A DNA stretch of 50,982 nucleotides from Chitinophaga pinensis (GCA_943324565.2 CALPMC020000007.1:1-50982), one strand, 5' to 3'; counted from the stretch's first letter, positions 18,601-28,500 are shown. Made by a program: numbers and translations. The notes: generated from the letters alone by a model not told the origin.

Positions 18601-19992
18601 ATGAAAGTAAGAAATTGGGCTGTATTGTTTTTTATTTTCGATTGGATAACTGCTATCTTTTCATGGTTCTTATTCTTTTATTTACGAAAAACCTTTATTG
18701 AAAAACAGGAATTTGAACTAGAAATTAATTTTTATTTAGGTATCGTCTTTATTCCTTTAGGTTGGTTATTTTTTTATGCACTTCAAGGTACCTATTACGA
18801 AACAAGAAGAATGTTCAGGTTGCGCATTTTAAACATGACCTTTCTATCTTCCTTAGCGGGTTCTATTTTGATTTTTTTCGCTTTACTTTTGGATGATGCT
18901 GTTAGAGGCTACCAAGATTATTATCAGTCTTTTTTACTTCTCTACGGGATACATTTTATAAGTTCTGTTTCAGTAAGATTAATACTAACTTCTTTTCTCG
19001 TTTCAACTGTTCGCAAGAAGGGACAAGGCTTTAAAACTTTGATTGTTGGAGGAAATGAAAAAGCGATTGAAATCTATCAAGAATTAATAAATCTGCCCAA
19101 AAATGTAAATGAATTTGTAGGTTATGTAAATATAAATGGTGTAGATCATTTTTTGAAAGATTTTATCCCCAATTTAGGTAAAGTCATTGACTTAGAAGAA
19201 GTTTTAAAAAAGTTTGAAATTGAAGAAGTAATTATTGCAATTGAAAGTTCTGACCACGATCGAATTAAAGATATTTTAGTTAGAATTGATGATGGAAAGA
19301 CCAAAATTAAAGTGCTTCCAGATATGTATGTGATTTTGTCTGGTTCAGTTAAAATGACAAATATTTACGGAGCTTTGTTAATTGAAATCACCTCGGATCC
19401 AATGCCCTATTGGCAAAAAGCAATAAAAAGGGTCATGGATGTTGTTTTTTCTTTTAGTGCAATTATCTTATTAATTCCATTTTATATATTCAGTGCAATT
19501 GCTGTAAAATTATCATCACCAGGACCTATTTTATTTTTACAAGATCGTGTTGGATTGAATGGCCTGCAATTCAAAATCATCAAGTTTAGAACGATGTTTA
19601 TGAATTCAGAAGCAGCGGGGCCTCAACTTTCTTCTTCGAATGATCCAAGAATTACGAACATAGGACGATTCATGAGAAAAACACGACTTGATGAATTTCC
19701 TCAGTTTATAAATGTTTTATTGGGTGATATGTCATTAGTTGGGCCTCGACCAGAAAGGCAATTTTACATTGATCAAATTGTGAAAATTGAGCCACAATAC
19801 CTTCATTTAAATCGTGTTCGACCTGGAATTACCTCCTGGGGACAAGTGAAATATGGCTATGCAGAAAACGTTGAACAAATGCTTCAGCGTATGAAATTCG
19901 ACTTGATTTATTTGAAAAATAGAAGCTTAGCATTGGATATAAAAATAATGTTTTATACAATTATTATTGTCGTGAAAGCGAAAGGAAAGTAA
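18601..19992 (+). CDS. Polyprenyl glycosylphosphotransferase (undecaprenyl-phosphate sugar-1-P transferase)
   Basis: A 463-residue membrane enzyme with four N-terminal helices (about 8-130), a central CoA-binding-like domain (VGGNEKAIEIYQELINLP) and a C-terminal catalytic bacterial sugar transferase domain preceded by one more helix (about 280-300). Catalytic-domain motifs are LSSPGPILFLQDRVG, FKIIKFRTM, TRLDEFPQFINVLLGDMS and LVGPRPERQFY. Such WbaP/WcaJ-type enzymes load the first sugar phosphate on undecaprenyl phosphate to start capsule, exopolysaccharide or O-antigen synthesis. No glycosyltransferases are adjacent, which is unusual for an initiating enzyme. Confidence 0.92.
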   Translation: MKVRNWAVLFFIFDWITAIFSWFLFFYLRKTFIEKQEFELEINFYLGIVFIPLGWLFFYALQGTYYETRRMFRLRILNMTFLSSLAGSILIFFALLLDDAVRGYQDYYQSFLLLYGIHFISSVSVRLILTSFLVSTVRKKGQGFKTLIVGGNEKAIEIYQELINLPKNVNEFVGYVNINGVDHFLKDFIPNLGKVIDLEEVLKKFEIEEVIIAIESSDHDRIKDILVRIDDGKTKIKVLPDMYVILSGSVKMTNIYGALLIEITSDPMPYWQKAIKRVMDVVFSFSAIILLIPFYIFSAIAVKLSSPGPILFLQDRVGLNGLQFKIIKFRTMFMNSEAAGPQLSSSNDPRITNIGRFMRKTRLDEFPQFINVLLGDMSLVGPRPERQFYIDQIVKIEPQYLHLNRVRPGITSWGQVKYGYAENVEQMLQRMKFDLIYLKNRSLALDIKIMFYTIIIVVKAKGK

Positions 19993-20184
19993 TTTTATTA
20001 AGATAATATTTATTTTTGAAAAAGATAGAAATCCGATTTTCTACCTTATTTGAATCGTGTAATTTCCATACAATTGATCGATAAAATATAAGTTAAGATG
20101 AAAATTGAGTTGTAAATTTGACTTTTAATTTCAAAATAGTATAAACTTGAATTGAAGTTAATTGTTATTTCTAAAATTTACTAA

Positions 20185-20715
20185 ATGAGAGAAGAAATTA
20201 CCTTAGGTGCTGGCTGTTTTTGGTGCATAGAAGCTTGTTTTAAAGACGTTAAAGGTGTATTGGAAGTTTATCCAGCTTTTGCAGGAGGTCACAAAGAAAA
20301 CCCAACTTATGAAGAAGTTTGTAATGGAACAACAGGACATGTAGAGGTTGCTAGAATTGTTTTTGATTCAACAGAAGTTTCAGTAGAATCACTTTTAGAA
20401 ATGTACTGGTTTGTTCATGATCCCACACAATTAAATCGACAAGGAAATGATATTGGTTCACAATATCGCTCCGTAATTTTCTATCACAGTGAACAACAAA
20501 AAGCAATAGCAGAATCCTACAAAAATCGTTTAACTGAAGAAAAAGTTTGGGATTTACCGATTGTAACAGAAATTTTACCAATCAATAATTTCTATCGTGC
20601 TGAGAATTACCATCACAATTATTTTGAATTGAATCCACAAAATATGTATTGTCAATCGGTAGTTCGACCAAAAGTTGAGAAATTCAGAAAAGTTTTCGCT
20701 GAAAAATTGGGATAG
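20185..20715 (+). CDS. msrA: Peptide-methionine (S)-S-oxide reductase MsrA
   Basis: A 176-residue MsrA that repairs oxidised methionine. The catalytic motif GAGCFWCIEACF carries the nucleophile Cys11. YPAFAGGHKENPTYEEVC, GHVEVARIVFD, FVHDPTQLNRQGNDIGSQYRS and the C-terminal AENYHHNYF also fit the family. No MsrB domain is fused. The 192 bases before it hold no gene I can see. Confidence 0.95.
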   Translation: MREEITLGAGCFWCIEACFKDVKGVLEVYPAFAGGHKENPTYEEVCNGTTGHVEVARIVFDSTEVSVESLLEMYWFVHDPTQLNRQGNDIGSQYRSVIFYHSEQQKAIAESYKNRLTEEKVWDLPIVTEILPINNFYRAENYHHNYFELNPQNMYCQSVVRPKVEKFRKVFAEKLG

Positions 20716-20767
20716 AATTTTTCATTTTTTACGAACACTTATTTTACTAAATTCCTAAAAATGAATA

Positions 20768-23230
20768 ATGTATAAATTAATCTTATTCTTTCTATTCATG
20801 GTTAATCTTTCCTTCGCTCAACGAAATTTAAATTGGGAATTTTATAATACTGAAAAAAAAATATGGGAAGACTTCGGTCAATCGGGGAGTATTCAAGAAA
20901 AATTAATCGCAAATGGTTCTTTACCTGACCCGTTTTATGGAAAAAATGAAGAAAAGTTTACTTGGATAGAGCAACAAACTTGGGAACTGAAATCTACTAT
21001 TGAGTTAAACGCAGAAGAAGTAGCTAGTGAGTACTTGGAATTGTATTTTCCAAATATAGATTTGTATGCAAAAGTTTATGTAAACGATGTTTTATTATAC
21101 GAGGCTGGGAATTTCTTTCATCCGCATACTATTAAGTTAAGGTATAAAGTTAAGGTTGGACCAAATTCGTTAAAAGTGGTTTTTACACCTCCGGTTTTAT
21201 ATCACAAAGAGCGATACCAAAAAGAAGCATTTCATTATCCAGCTCCAAATGATGTTAATGAAATTAAAATCGCACCCTTGACCCGCAAACCACAATATCA
21301 ATTTGGTTGGGATTGGGCCTTGCGAATGAATACAATTGGATTTAGTAAACCAGCTCAAATTCGAATTGGTAAAAAGGCTGAAATTCAGAATTTTGTGGCA
21401 AACACGCTTACGATTAAAGGAAATTCAGCTAGTATTTTATACAGCTTTCAGATAAAGGATTCTTCACGAGATTATACTTTAAAGTCTAAATTGTTTGGAA
21501 GTCAAAAATTAAACGAAACGCTGGTAGAAGGCGATGGAAATATTATTCAGATACCTTTTTTCCTTCCAAATGTTCAGCTTTGGTGGCCTATCGGATTTGG
21601 TAATCAACATCTATACACTGATAGTTTGACTTTAATTAATAACAAAAATGAAGTAGTTGACACAAAAGTTGTTCAATTCGGTGTGCGCACTTCAAAATTG
21701 GTTCAAAATAACGACAAATGGGGAACATCTTATGAAATCCATGTGAATGGCGTTCCGATATTCTGTAAAGGAGCAAACTATATTCCGCAAGAAATTTTCC
21801 CTGATAAAGTTGAAAGTCAAGACATTGTGAAAATGATTGATCAAATGGTGGCTGCAAATTTCAATATGGTGCGAGTTTGGGGTGGTGGTTACTATCCGGA
21901 TGATATTTTCTTCAAAACGTGTGATGAAAAAGGAATTATGGTTTGGCAAGATTTGATGTTTGCCTGTGCAATGTATCCTGGTGATGACGCTTTTTTAAAC
22001 AGTGTTAAAACTGAATTAAACTATCAAATACCAAGAATTTCTGCCCATCCAAGTGTTGTTTTATTTAATGGAAATAATGAAGTTGATGTAGCTTGGAAAA
22101 ATTGGGGATTTCAAAAACAGTACAACTTGAAGGCTAAAGATGAAGAAGTAATCGAAAAAGCGTATTACGATTTATTTAAAAATCTTGCGGATGTTACGAT
22201 TGCAAATTGGTCGAACACTTCTTATATTCACACTTCACCTTTGAGTAATTGGGGAAATGACGACTTTTATAATCACGGTTCACAGCATTACTGGGGAGTT
22301 TGGCATGGTAAAGATCCAATGTCAAATTTTGCAACAAAAATAGGGCGTTTCAATGCTGAATACGGATTTCAAAGTTTTCCTGAATATATTACGCTTGAAC
22401 AATTTTCAGACAAAAAAGATTGGAATTTATATTCAGATGTAATGAAACATCACCAAAAAAGCTATGTTGGAAATGGAATGATTGAAAAGCAATCGGATTT
22501 GTTATTCGGAAAAGCAAAAGACTTCGAACAGTTTGTTTATTTTTCTCAACTGACACAAGCTTATGCTGTTTCAACAGCTGTTGCTGGACATCGTTTGGAT
22601 GCACCTCGTTGTATGGGAACTCTTTTTTGGCAATTAAACGATTGTTGGCCAGCTCCAACTTGGTCGAGTATTGATTACTATGGAAATTGGAAAGCACTGC
22701 ATTATGCGATGAAGGATGATTACCGACAATTAGCAGTTTTGAAAAAAGTGAATGAAAAAGGTCAAACAAGTTTGTGGTTAAAGTCAGATTTGAAAGACTC
22801 CACTTCAACAAATGTAAAAATTGAAACATTTAACTTAGATGGAAAATTAATTAATTCAAAAATATTAACTGTAAAACTTGCTTATCAAGCGAACAAAGAG
22901 ATTTATAATCAAGTAACTACGAAAGCGAATGATGTGCTTATTAGAGTTACTTTAAATAATAACTATTCACGCGATTTTGTTGTTTCGAAAAAGAAATCTT
23001 TTCCAATTAATCCTGTGATCATGACGCTTGAAAAAGTGGATATTGTCAATAAAACAGCCGAAATCAAAATAGTAAACAGAACATTTTTAGCTGATTTTTG
23101 GTTATATTCAAATAAACTCGGTGTAAAGTTTGAACGCAATTTTTTGAATTTATTACAAGGAACACATACTATTATAATTGATTTTGAAAATGAGCCACAA
23201 CTTGCTGATTTTAACTATAAATTCCGTTGA
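20768..23230 (+). CDS. Secreted GH2 beta-mannosidase
   Basis: An 820-residue glycoside hydrolase with a signal peptide ending at LSFAQ. A GH2 sugar-binding domain (about 20-190, with QFGWDWALRMNTIGFSKPA) and an Ig-like domain precede the TIM barrel. MVRVWGGGYYPDDIFFKTCD and the paired catalytic glutamates are visible: acid/base Glu438 in FNGNNEVD and nucleophile Glu531 in FNAEYGFQSFPE. The WGGG(Y) and GNNE motifs favour beta-mannosidase over beta-galactosidase. It would release mannose from the ends of mannan or N-glycan fragments in the periplasm. No other mannan genes are adjacent. Confidence 0.9.
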   Translation: MYKLILFFLFMVNLSFAQRNLNWEFYNTEKKIWEDFGQSGSIQEKLIANGSLPDPFYGKNEEKFTWIEQQTWELKSTIELNAEEVASEYLELYFPNIDLYAKVYVNDVLLYEAGNFFHPHTIKLRYKVKVGPNSLKVVFTPPVLYHKERYQKEAFHYPAPNDVNEIKIAPLTRKPQYQFGWDWALRMNTIGFSKPAQIRIGKKAEIQNFVANTLTIKGNSASILYSFQIKDSSRDYTLKSKLFGSQKLNETLVEGDGNIIQIPFFLPNVQLWWPIGFGNQHLYTDSLTLINNKNEVVDTKVVQFGVRTSKLVQNNDKWGTSYEIHVNGVPIFCKGANYIPQEIFPDKVESQDIVKMIDQMVAANFNMVRVWGGGYYPDDIFFKTCDEKGIMVWQDLMFACAMYPGDDAFLNSVKTELNYQIPRISAHPSVVLFNGNNEVDVAWKNWGFQKQYNLKAKDEEVIEKAYYDLFKNLADVTIANWSNTSYIHTSPLSNWGNDDFYNHGSQHYWGVWHGKDPMSNFATKIGRFNAEYGFQSFPEYITLEQFSDKKDWNLYSDVMKHHQKSYVGNGMIEKQSDLLFGKAKDFEQFVYFSQLTQAYAVSTAVAGHRLDAPRCMGTLFWQLNDCWPAPTWSSIDYYGNWKALHYAMKDDYRQLAVLKKVNEKGQTSLWLKSDLKDSTSTNVKIETFNLDGKLINSKILTVKLAYQANKEIYNQVTTKANDVLIRVTLNNNYSRDFVVSKKKSFPINPVIMTLEKVDIVNKTAEIKIVNRTFLADFWLYSNKLGVKFERNFLNLLQGTHTIIIDFENEPQLADFNYKFR

Positions 23231-23286
23231 TTGTCAAGTTCAAAGCCACTAAATTATTGTTACTTTTGCAAAAAAAAAGATAGAAA

Positions 23287-24498
23287 ATGAAATTCGATAT
23301 TGCAGTTATTGGGGGTGGAATTGTGGGAGCGGCAACGTTTTATAAACTTCAAAAAAAGAATCCTAATTTAAAAATTGCGCTTTTTGAAAAAGAAGATTTG
23401 TTGGCTGATCACCAAACAGGTCATAATTCAGGTGTAATTCATTCAGGATTATACTACAAACCAGGATCTTTAAAAGCTAAGAATTGTATTGAAGGTAGAC
23501 ATGAATTGGTTGCATTTGCAAAAGAATACGGTATTCCTCATGATATTTGCGGTAAAGTTGTTGTAGCTACTCATGAAAGTGAATTGGCAAATTTGGATAA
23601 AGTTTTCAATATTGGTTTAGAAAATAAAATTGAAGGAATACGTAAAATAACAGCTGAAGAAGTAAAGGAAATTGAACCTTTCGTTGAATCTATCGGTGGA
23701 ATTCATGTGCCTGTTACTGGGATTATTGACTTTCGTGCAGCAACAGCAAAAATGGTTGAGTTAGCTTTGGCAATTCAGCCAGAAAGTAAATTATATCTTC
23801 AAACAGAGGTTCAAGATATAGAAAAAGGAGAAGTTACTTCTCAAATTATCACTAATAAAGGAAAGTTTGAAGCCGAGTATTTAGTTTTTTGTGCTGGTTT
23901 ACAAGCTGATAGATTAGCAAAAAAAGATGGGGTCAAACTGAAAGAAAAAGTTGTTGGTTTTAGAGGTGATTATTATGAACTTACTGATCAAGCTAAAGAA
24001 AAAGTTAAGCATTTAATTTACCCGGTACCAAATCCTGATTTTCCTTTTCTTGGAGTACATTTCACTCGCATGACTAATGGTGACATTGAATGTGGACCAA
24101 ATGCTGTGTTTACATTTAAACGCGAAGGTTATGGCAAAACTGATTTTTCACTAAGAGATACTTTTGATGCCTTAAGTTATGGTGGAACTTGGAAGTTGTT
24201 TTTCAATAATATGTCATTTGGAATAAACGAATATAGAAGAGCTTTCTCTAAAAAACTTTTCTTGGAAACACTTCAACGGATGATTCCTTCATTGACTATG
24301 GATGACATCAAACCAGGTAGAGCGGGAGTTAGAGCTTTACTATTAGCTCAAGACGGAGACACACGTGATGATTTTAGAATCGAATATCATGGTAAATCAA
24401 TTCATGTCTTAAATGCACCTTCTCCAGCTGCAACTGCTTCCTTAGCGATTGGAAATTACATTGCTTTAGAAGCTGAAAAACAATTTGGATTAAAATAA
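23287..24498 (+). CDS. lhgO: L-2-hydroxyglutarate oxidase
   Basis: A 403-residue FAD enzyme of the DAO family. The FAD motif is VIGGGIVGAATFY at residues 7-19; the LhgO-type blocks are GHNSGVIHSGLYYKPGSLKA, KVVVATHESEL, GPNAVFTFKREGY and the C-terminal HVLNAPSPAATASLAIG. It oxidises L-2-hydroxyglutarate to 2-oxoglutarate, returning a metabolic side product to the TCA cycle. A perfect TACTTTTG -7 match lies at 23261-23268, with a short leader, though no good -33 is seen. Confidence 0.92.
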   Translation: MKFDIAVIGGGIVGAATFYKLQKKNPNLKIALFEKEDLLADHQTGHNSGVIHSGLYYKPGSLKAKNCIEGRHELVAFAKEYGIPHDICGKVVVATHESELANLDKVFNIGLENKIEGIRKITAEEVKEIEPFVESIGGIHVPVTGIIDFRAATAKMVELALAIQPESKLYLQTEVQDIEKGEVTSQIITNKGKFEAEYLVFCAGLQADRLAKKDGVKLKEKVVGFRGDYYELTDQAKEKVKHLIYPVPNPDFPFLGVHFTRMTNGDIECGPNAVFTFKREGYGKTDFSLRDTFDALSYGGTWKLFFNNMSFGINEYRRAFSKKLFLETLQRMIPSLTMDDIKPGRAGVRALLLAQDGDTRDDFRIEYHGKSIHVLNAPSPAATASLAIGNYIALEAEKQFGLK

Positions 24499-24556
24499 CT
24501 AGTGAATAAAACGCAATTAATTATTTTTATAAAACGCTATCCCCATTAATTAAATT

Positions 24557-25546
24557 TTGACTAAGTTAATTACATTACTTTTTACATTTTTAACACTTCA
24601 AGCAATAACCCAAAAGGATTTGCTTGAAGTGAAAAATTATGGTTCAAATCCAGGTAAAATTAAAATGTTTTTACACAAACCAAAGGTTGCGAAATTAAGT
24701 TCGTTAAAGCAACCCATAGTGTTTGTTTTACACGGTTGTAGTCAAAGTGCAGAAGGTATTGCCAAACAAACTCAATGGAATGTTTTAGCTGATAAATATG
24801 GATTTTATGTGGTTTATCCGCAGCAAAATCTTTATAATAACCCAAGTTTGTGTTTCAATTGGTTTAGTAGTGAAGATGTGAATAAAAGCAAAGGCGAATC
24901 CTATTCAATAAAGGAAATGTTAAATCACATGATAAGCAATTATCCAATTGATGAAGGCCGTGTTTTTGTTTACGGAGTTTCTGCTGGAGCGGCAATGAGC
25001 GTTGTTTTAATGGCAAATTTCCCTGAGATTATTGATGGAGGAGCAATTTTAGCTGGTGGTCCATTTATGCCTGAATTGACAGATTTACAACGAATGGATT
25101 TAATGTTCAATCCAAAAGATAATACTAGCGAAAAACTAGGGTCGCCAATTAAAAAATTGAATACAAGATATTCAGGTAATTATCCAAAAGTAATCATAAT
25201 TCAAGGGAAAAATGATTTAGTTGTTAATCCAAAAAATGCAGATTTATTGATTAAACAATGGTCGTTTTTGCATTCAATCAATGATTCGTTGACTGACACA
25301 ATTACTGAATTCAATCAAAGTCGAGATGTTACAAAGTTCACTTTTAAAAATAGTAAAGAAGAAACTAAAGTTATATTTTATGATATCAACAAAATGGGGC
25401 ATTCCATCCCCATTGATCCAGGTACTCTTCCCAATCAAGGAGGAGAAAAAACAATGTATACTGTTGATAAAGATTTTTTCAGTACTTATTTCATTGCAAA
25501 GGATTTTGGTTTGATTCCTGCAGAGGAAATAATTGAGAAGAAATAG
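24557..25546 (+). CDS. Secreted PHB-depolymerase-family esterase
   Basis: A 329-residue alpha/beta hydrolase. The start is TTG, which gives a signal peptide (LLFTFLTLQAITQ); the next in-frame ATG would remove it. VFVLHGCSQSAEGIA forms the oxyanion region, YGVSAGAAMSVVL carries nucleophile Ser142, and NKMGHSIPIDPG near 283 carries the likely catalytic His. This pattern belongs to esterase families related to PHB depolymerase, feruloyl and acetylxylan esterases. The substrate cannot be decided from sequence; no polymer-binding domain is attached. Confidence 0.85.
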   Translation: MTKLITLLFTFLTLQAITQKDLLEVKNYGSNPGKIKMFLHKPKVAKLSSLKQPIVFVLHGCSQSAEGIAKQTQWNVLADKYGFYVVYPQQNLYNNPSLCFNWFSSEDVNKSKGESYSIKEMLNHMISNYPIDEGRVFVYGVSAGAAMSVVLMANFPEIIDGGAILAGGPFMPELTDLQRMDLMFNPKDNTSEKLGSPIKKLNTRYSGNYPKVIIIQGKNDLVVNPKNADLLIKQWSFLHSINDSLTDTITEFNQSRDVTKFTFKNSKEETKVIFYDINKMGHSIPIDPGTLPNQGGEKTMYTVDKDFFSTYFIAKDFGLIPAEEIIEKK

Positions 25547-25605
25547 ATAATTCTTTGCTTCGATAATTGAAATCAAAACTCCTTTTAATACAAATTTTTG
25601 GTCAC

Positions 25606-25633
25606 AAAAAAAGAGTCCAATATTGAACTCTTT
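25606..25633 (-). terminator. Terminator between convergent genes
   Basis: AAAGAGTCCAATATTGAACTCTTT is almost a perfect palindrome. The A-run at 25606-25613 gives a good T-run on the minus strand, so it mainly serves the gene at 25653-26060; it may also act on the esterase transcript. Confidence 0.75.
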
Positions 25634-25652
25634 AATTTGTAATCGATTTATT

Positions 25653-26060
25653 TTAGTTTTTTGCTGGAGCTGGCTTAGTTTCAACTTTATTCAAATTCGC
25701 TTTTTTCAAGTCAACTTTTGCAGATTTCATTTGAACTTTTTCTGCTTTTAAAACTTGATATTTTTTATATTGCTCATCAGTTAAAACGCCTTTAATCATA
25801 GAATCTCGTGCTTCTTCGTTTGACTTATGTGCAGCTTTTTTCTCTTCACCCGTCATTGTTGAAGTTTTAACACCTTCATTTTTTTGAATGATACCAAGGT
25901 TTATGACATTCACTTTTTCAAATTGTTCAGGAGTTAGCGCTAATTCATTCTTCATTTTTTCTGTTTGAACTGTTGCTCTTTCTTCGGGAGTTTTGTCAAC
26001 TTGACCAAAAGCACTTGCGCTTATTAATAAAGAGGCAAGTAAAATTTTAATTGATTTCAT
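25653..26060 (-). CDS. Small exported Spy/CpxP-like protein
   Basis: A 135-residue helical, Lys- and Glu-rich protein with a signal peptide ending at SAFGQ. Two LTxEQ-type segments (ELALTPEQFEKV at about 40 and GVLTDEQYKKYQVL at about 91) resemble the LTxxQ motifs of the periplasmic chaperone family of Spy and CpxP. The C-terminal tail is Lys/Ala/Pro rich. Periplasmic chaperone or stress protein is the best guess; the sequence similarity is weak. Confidence 0.65.
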   Translation of the reverse strand: MKSIKILLASLLISASAFGQVDKTPEERATVQTEKMKNELALTPEQFEKVNVINLGIIQKNEGVKTSTMTGEEKKAAHKSNEEARDSMIKGVLTDEQYKKYQVLKAEKVQMKSAKVDLKKANLNKVETKPAPAKN

Positions 26061-26188
26061 AGATTTTTTTTAGTTTATTTAATTTTACTTTTCAATAATT
26101 GTACCAAAGTAGAACGAAGTTAAGGTTTTTTTTCGAAATTATAAACGTTAACAAATTCAAACTTGTTAACTTAGCTAAAAGTATAGCT

Positions 26189-26614
26189 ATGAATAGAATT
26201 AACACCTTTTTTGTTCTTTTCTTGTGTTTTATTTTTACAAGTTCCTTTGTAATAAATAAAAAATTTAATAATCAAGAAAAATTATGTGGATTAGAAGTAA
26301 CTGATGCTTATACTCAAGAAGTATTAGGTAAAAACATAGGTTTCTATGTCAAGTTTTACAATAATTCTAGCAAAACAATTGATGTTATTGAATATAAAGT
26401 AATTTTTAAAAATGGCTTTAATGAAATAAAAGGCTCAAAAGTATTTACTTGGCAAGCGGGGAATTTGGTTGGACCAATGAAACCAAAAAGTTACTTAAGC
26501 GACGGAGCTACGAATTGGATTGATAATGCAAATAAATTGGAAGTTAAAATAATTCGTATCCATTTCACGGACGGTTCAACTTGTAAAGAAAATACTTCAA
26601 TAAAAACATTATAA
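26189..26614 (+). CDS. Small exported protein of unknown function
   Basis: A 141-residue protein. The ATG at 26189 is preferred over the upstream TTG at 26099, since it starts a proper signal peptide (FVLFLCFIFTSSF). The mature part is beta-rich with FYVKFYNNSSKTIDVIEYKVIF and two cysteines (LCGLEV and STCKEN) that may form a disulfide; it looks like a small Ig-like sandwich. It ends 15 bases before the acyltransferase operon but seems unrelated to it. Function unknown. Confidence 0.65.
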   Translation: MNRINTFFVLFLCFIFTSSFVINKKFNNQEKLCGLEVTDAYTQEVLGKNIGFYVKFYNNSSKTIDVIEYKVIFKNGFNEIKGSKVFTWQAGNLVGPMKPKSYLSDGATNWIDNANKLEVKIIRIHFTDGSTCKENTSIKTL

Positions 26615-26629
26615 AGTCGTTAACCAATT

Positions 26630-27532
26630 ATGACCGATTTCCGTTCGTTTGCGAAAGCTATCTTACCATCTTTTTTGTTTGAATATTATCGAGCAAAGAA
26701 AAAGCAGAAAAGAAATGAAGCATTGTTGGCACAGAAAGAAAAAGGTCAAGTTTTTACCAAAGAATATCTTGTTCAAAATCTTCAGTCAATTGGAATTCAA
26801 AAAGGTGATTCACTTTTAGTGCATTCTAGTTTGAGTAAAATGGGCTATCTCGAAAATGGTCCAGATACATTAATTGATGCATTGCTTGAAGTGATTGGAA
26901 CGGATGGTAATCTACTAATGCCAAGTTCACCAAATGCGCTACTTCAATTAGATTATGTAAAAAGTTACACCTTATTTGATGTTCAAAATTCGCCTTCAAA
27001 GTTAGGCGCAATAACAGAAGTTTTTAGAAAAAGAAATGGAGTTATTCGTAGTTTAAATGCAACAGAACCAGTTTGTGCGATTGGACCTGATGCCCTTTAT
27101 TTTACAGAAGGACATTTTAACGAATTAACTCCTTATACAAAAAAGTCTCCCTTTTATCGCTTGACTGAGAAAAATGGAAAAATTCTATATATCGGTGTCA
27201 CTTTAGCTAATGCTGGAACAAGTTTGCATATATTAGAAGATGCCGTAGATTTCAAATACCCTGTTTATTTCCCTGAAATTTTTGATCTTAAAATTAAAGA
27301 CGCATCAGGAGATATTCACGAAGTGAAAACTAAAGTTCATAATCCGGAATATTCTAAAAAACGAAAGTGTGATGAATTATTACCGCTATTTTTGGAAGAA
27401 CAAGTTTGTTCAAAAGTAAAAATTGGTAAAGCAGATTCTTTTTTATTCGATTCCAAAAAAATGTTCGATTCAATGCTGAAAAATTACTTAGATAAAGGAA
27501 TCACAATGTACACTCCAAATCCATCCAATTGA
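26630..27532 (+). CDS. AAC(3)-family N-acyltransferase
   Basis: A 300-residue member of the aminoglycoside 3-N-acetyltransferase fold. After a basic N-terminal helix, residues about 62-105 carry the family pattern DSLLVHSSLSKMGYLENGPD followed by ALLEVIGTDGNLLMPS; SPSKLGAITEVFRKRNGVIRS and ILYIGVTLANAGTSLHILE follow. AAC(3)-type enzymes outside resistance often acylate amino sugars of surface polysaccharides. The lengthened N-terminus and context favour a biosynthetic role over drug resistance. First of four overlapping genes; its TGA overlaps the next start by four bases. Confidence 0.85.
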   Translation: MTDFRSFAKAILPSFLFEYYRAKKKQKRNEALLAQKEKGQVFTKEYLVQNLQSIGIQKGDSLLVHSSLSKMGYLENGPDTLIDALLEVIGTDGNLLMPSSPNALLQLDYVKSYTLFDVQNSPSKLGAITEVFRKRNGVIRSLNATEPVCAIGPDALYFTEGHFNELTPYTKKSPFYRLTEKNGKILYIGVTLANAGTSLHILEDAVDFKYPVYFPEIFDLKIKDASGDIHEVKTKVHNPEYSKKRKCDELLPLFLEEQVCSKVKIGKADSFLFDSKKMFDSMLKNYLDKGITMYTPNPSN

Positions 27533-28500
27533 AAATAGCAATTACTTGGGATTACGAATTTTTTTTCGGTGAACAAAGCGGTTCAGCTCAAAAATGTATG
27601 CTTGAACCAGGAAATAGATTACTTGAAATTGCACAAAAAAATGGAGCGAATTTTACCTTTTTTGTCGATGCAGGAATGTTGGTTTTAGGTGAAAAAGAAC
27701 CTTCTTTCAAACAAGAATTATCTGAAATACAAAATCAAATTTCAAGTTGGGACCAACAAGGACACGAAACAGGATTGCACATACATCCACATTGGGAAGA
27801 TGCAATCTGGGAAAATGGATGGAAGTTTGATTTAAAACGCTATAAATTAGCAGATTTTAAGGATACAGAAGTTGAACAAATTTTCGACAACTACTTATTT
27901 TCATTACAGCAATGGAGCAAAGAAAAAATTGTTTCTTATCGTGCAGGAGGTTGGTGTATTCAGCCTTTTGGTAAATTGAAATCCTCTTTTTTGAAGCATC
28001 AATTGAGAATTGAAAGTTCCATTTTTCAAGGGGGAAAGAACACAACTTTACCCTATAATTATGATTTCACCAATGCACCGCAAAAGGAAAAGTGGTTCTT
28101 TGAAAATCACGAATGTAAGGAAGATGAAACCGGAACTTTTTTAGAAATCCCAATAGCTTCTAAAACATATTCACCTTTATTTTTCTGGAAGTTATTTGTT
28201 TTAGGAAGACTTTTTCCGAAACGCCATAAATCAATCGGTAACGGAAGTCCAGCAAAAGGAGGAGGATCTAAAAAAGATTTTTTAACCAAATTTAATCATT
28301 TGTGTGTGAGTGCTGATGGCTATTTTATAACTGAAATAGAACGTGCAATTCGAGAGGCAGAAAAAAAAGGGTGGAATTCAATTGTAATTATTGGACATCC
28401 TAAAGCTTGTACTTTATTTTCACTCAATTATTTAGATAAATTAATCGCTAAACTTTCAAAAAAACACCAATTTGTATGTCTAAAGGATTTGGCGAAATAA
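27529..28500 (+). CDS. Polysaccharide-deacetylase-like protein
   Basis: A 323-residue NodB-like protein. The N-terminal ITWDYEFFFGEQSG provides a candidate catalytic Asp8; FTFFVDAGMLV and GHETGLHIHPHWEDA (His84, His86, His88) look like the metal site, and SYRAGGW with IIGHPKACT fits later barrel motifs. It starts with TTG inside the previous stop codon (27529-27531), a four-base overlap. It may N-deacetylate a sugar before re-acylation by a neighbouring transferase, but the substrate is unknown. No signal peptide, so cytoplasmic. Confidence 0.8.
   Translation: MKIAITWDYEFFFGEQSGSAQKCMLEPGNRLLEIAQKNGANFTFFVDAGMLVLGEKEPSFKQELSEIQNQISSWDQQGHETGLHIHPHWEDAIWENGWKFDLKRYKLADFKDTEVEQIFDNYLFSLQQWSKEKIVSYRAGGWCIQPFGKLKSSFLKHQLRIESSIFQGGKNTTLPYNYDFTNAPQKEKWFFENHECKEDETGTFLEIPIASKTYSPLFFWKLFVLGRLFPKRHKSIGNGSPAKGGGSKKDFLTKFNHLCVSADGYFITEIERAIREAEKKGWNSIVIIGHPKACTLFSLNYLDKLIAKLSKKHQFVCLKDLAK

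Noticed and set aside
19993-20184. Possible small gene or RNA before msrA
   Set aside because: No start-to-stop frame of meaningful length and no stable hairpin; it looks like an AT-rich leader.
26630-27532. Aminoglycoside resistance gene
   Set aside because: The AAC(3) fold is clear but the gene is locked into a biosynthetic-looking operon and has an extended N-terminus; resistance is not supported by context.
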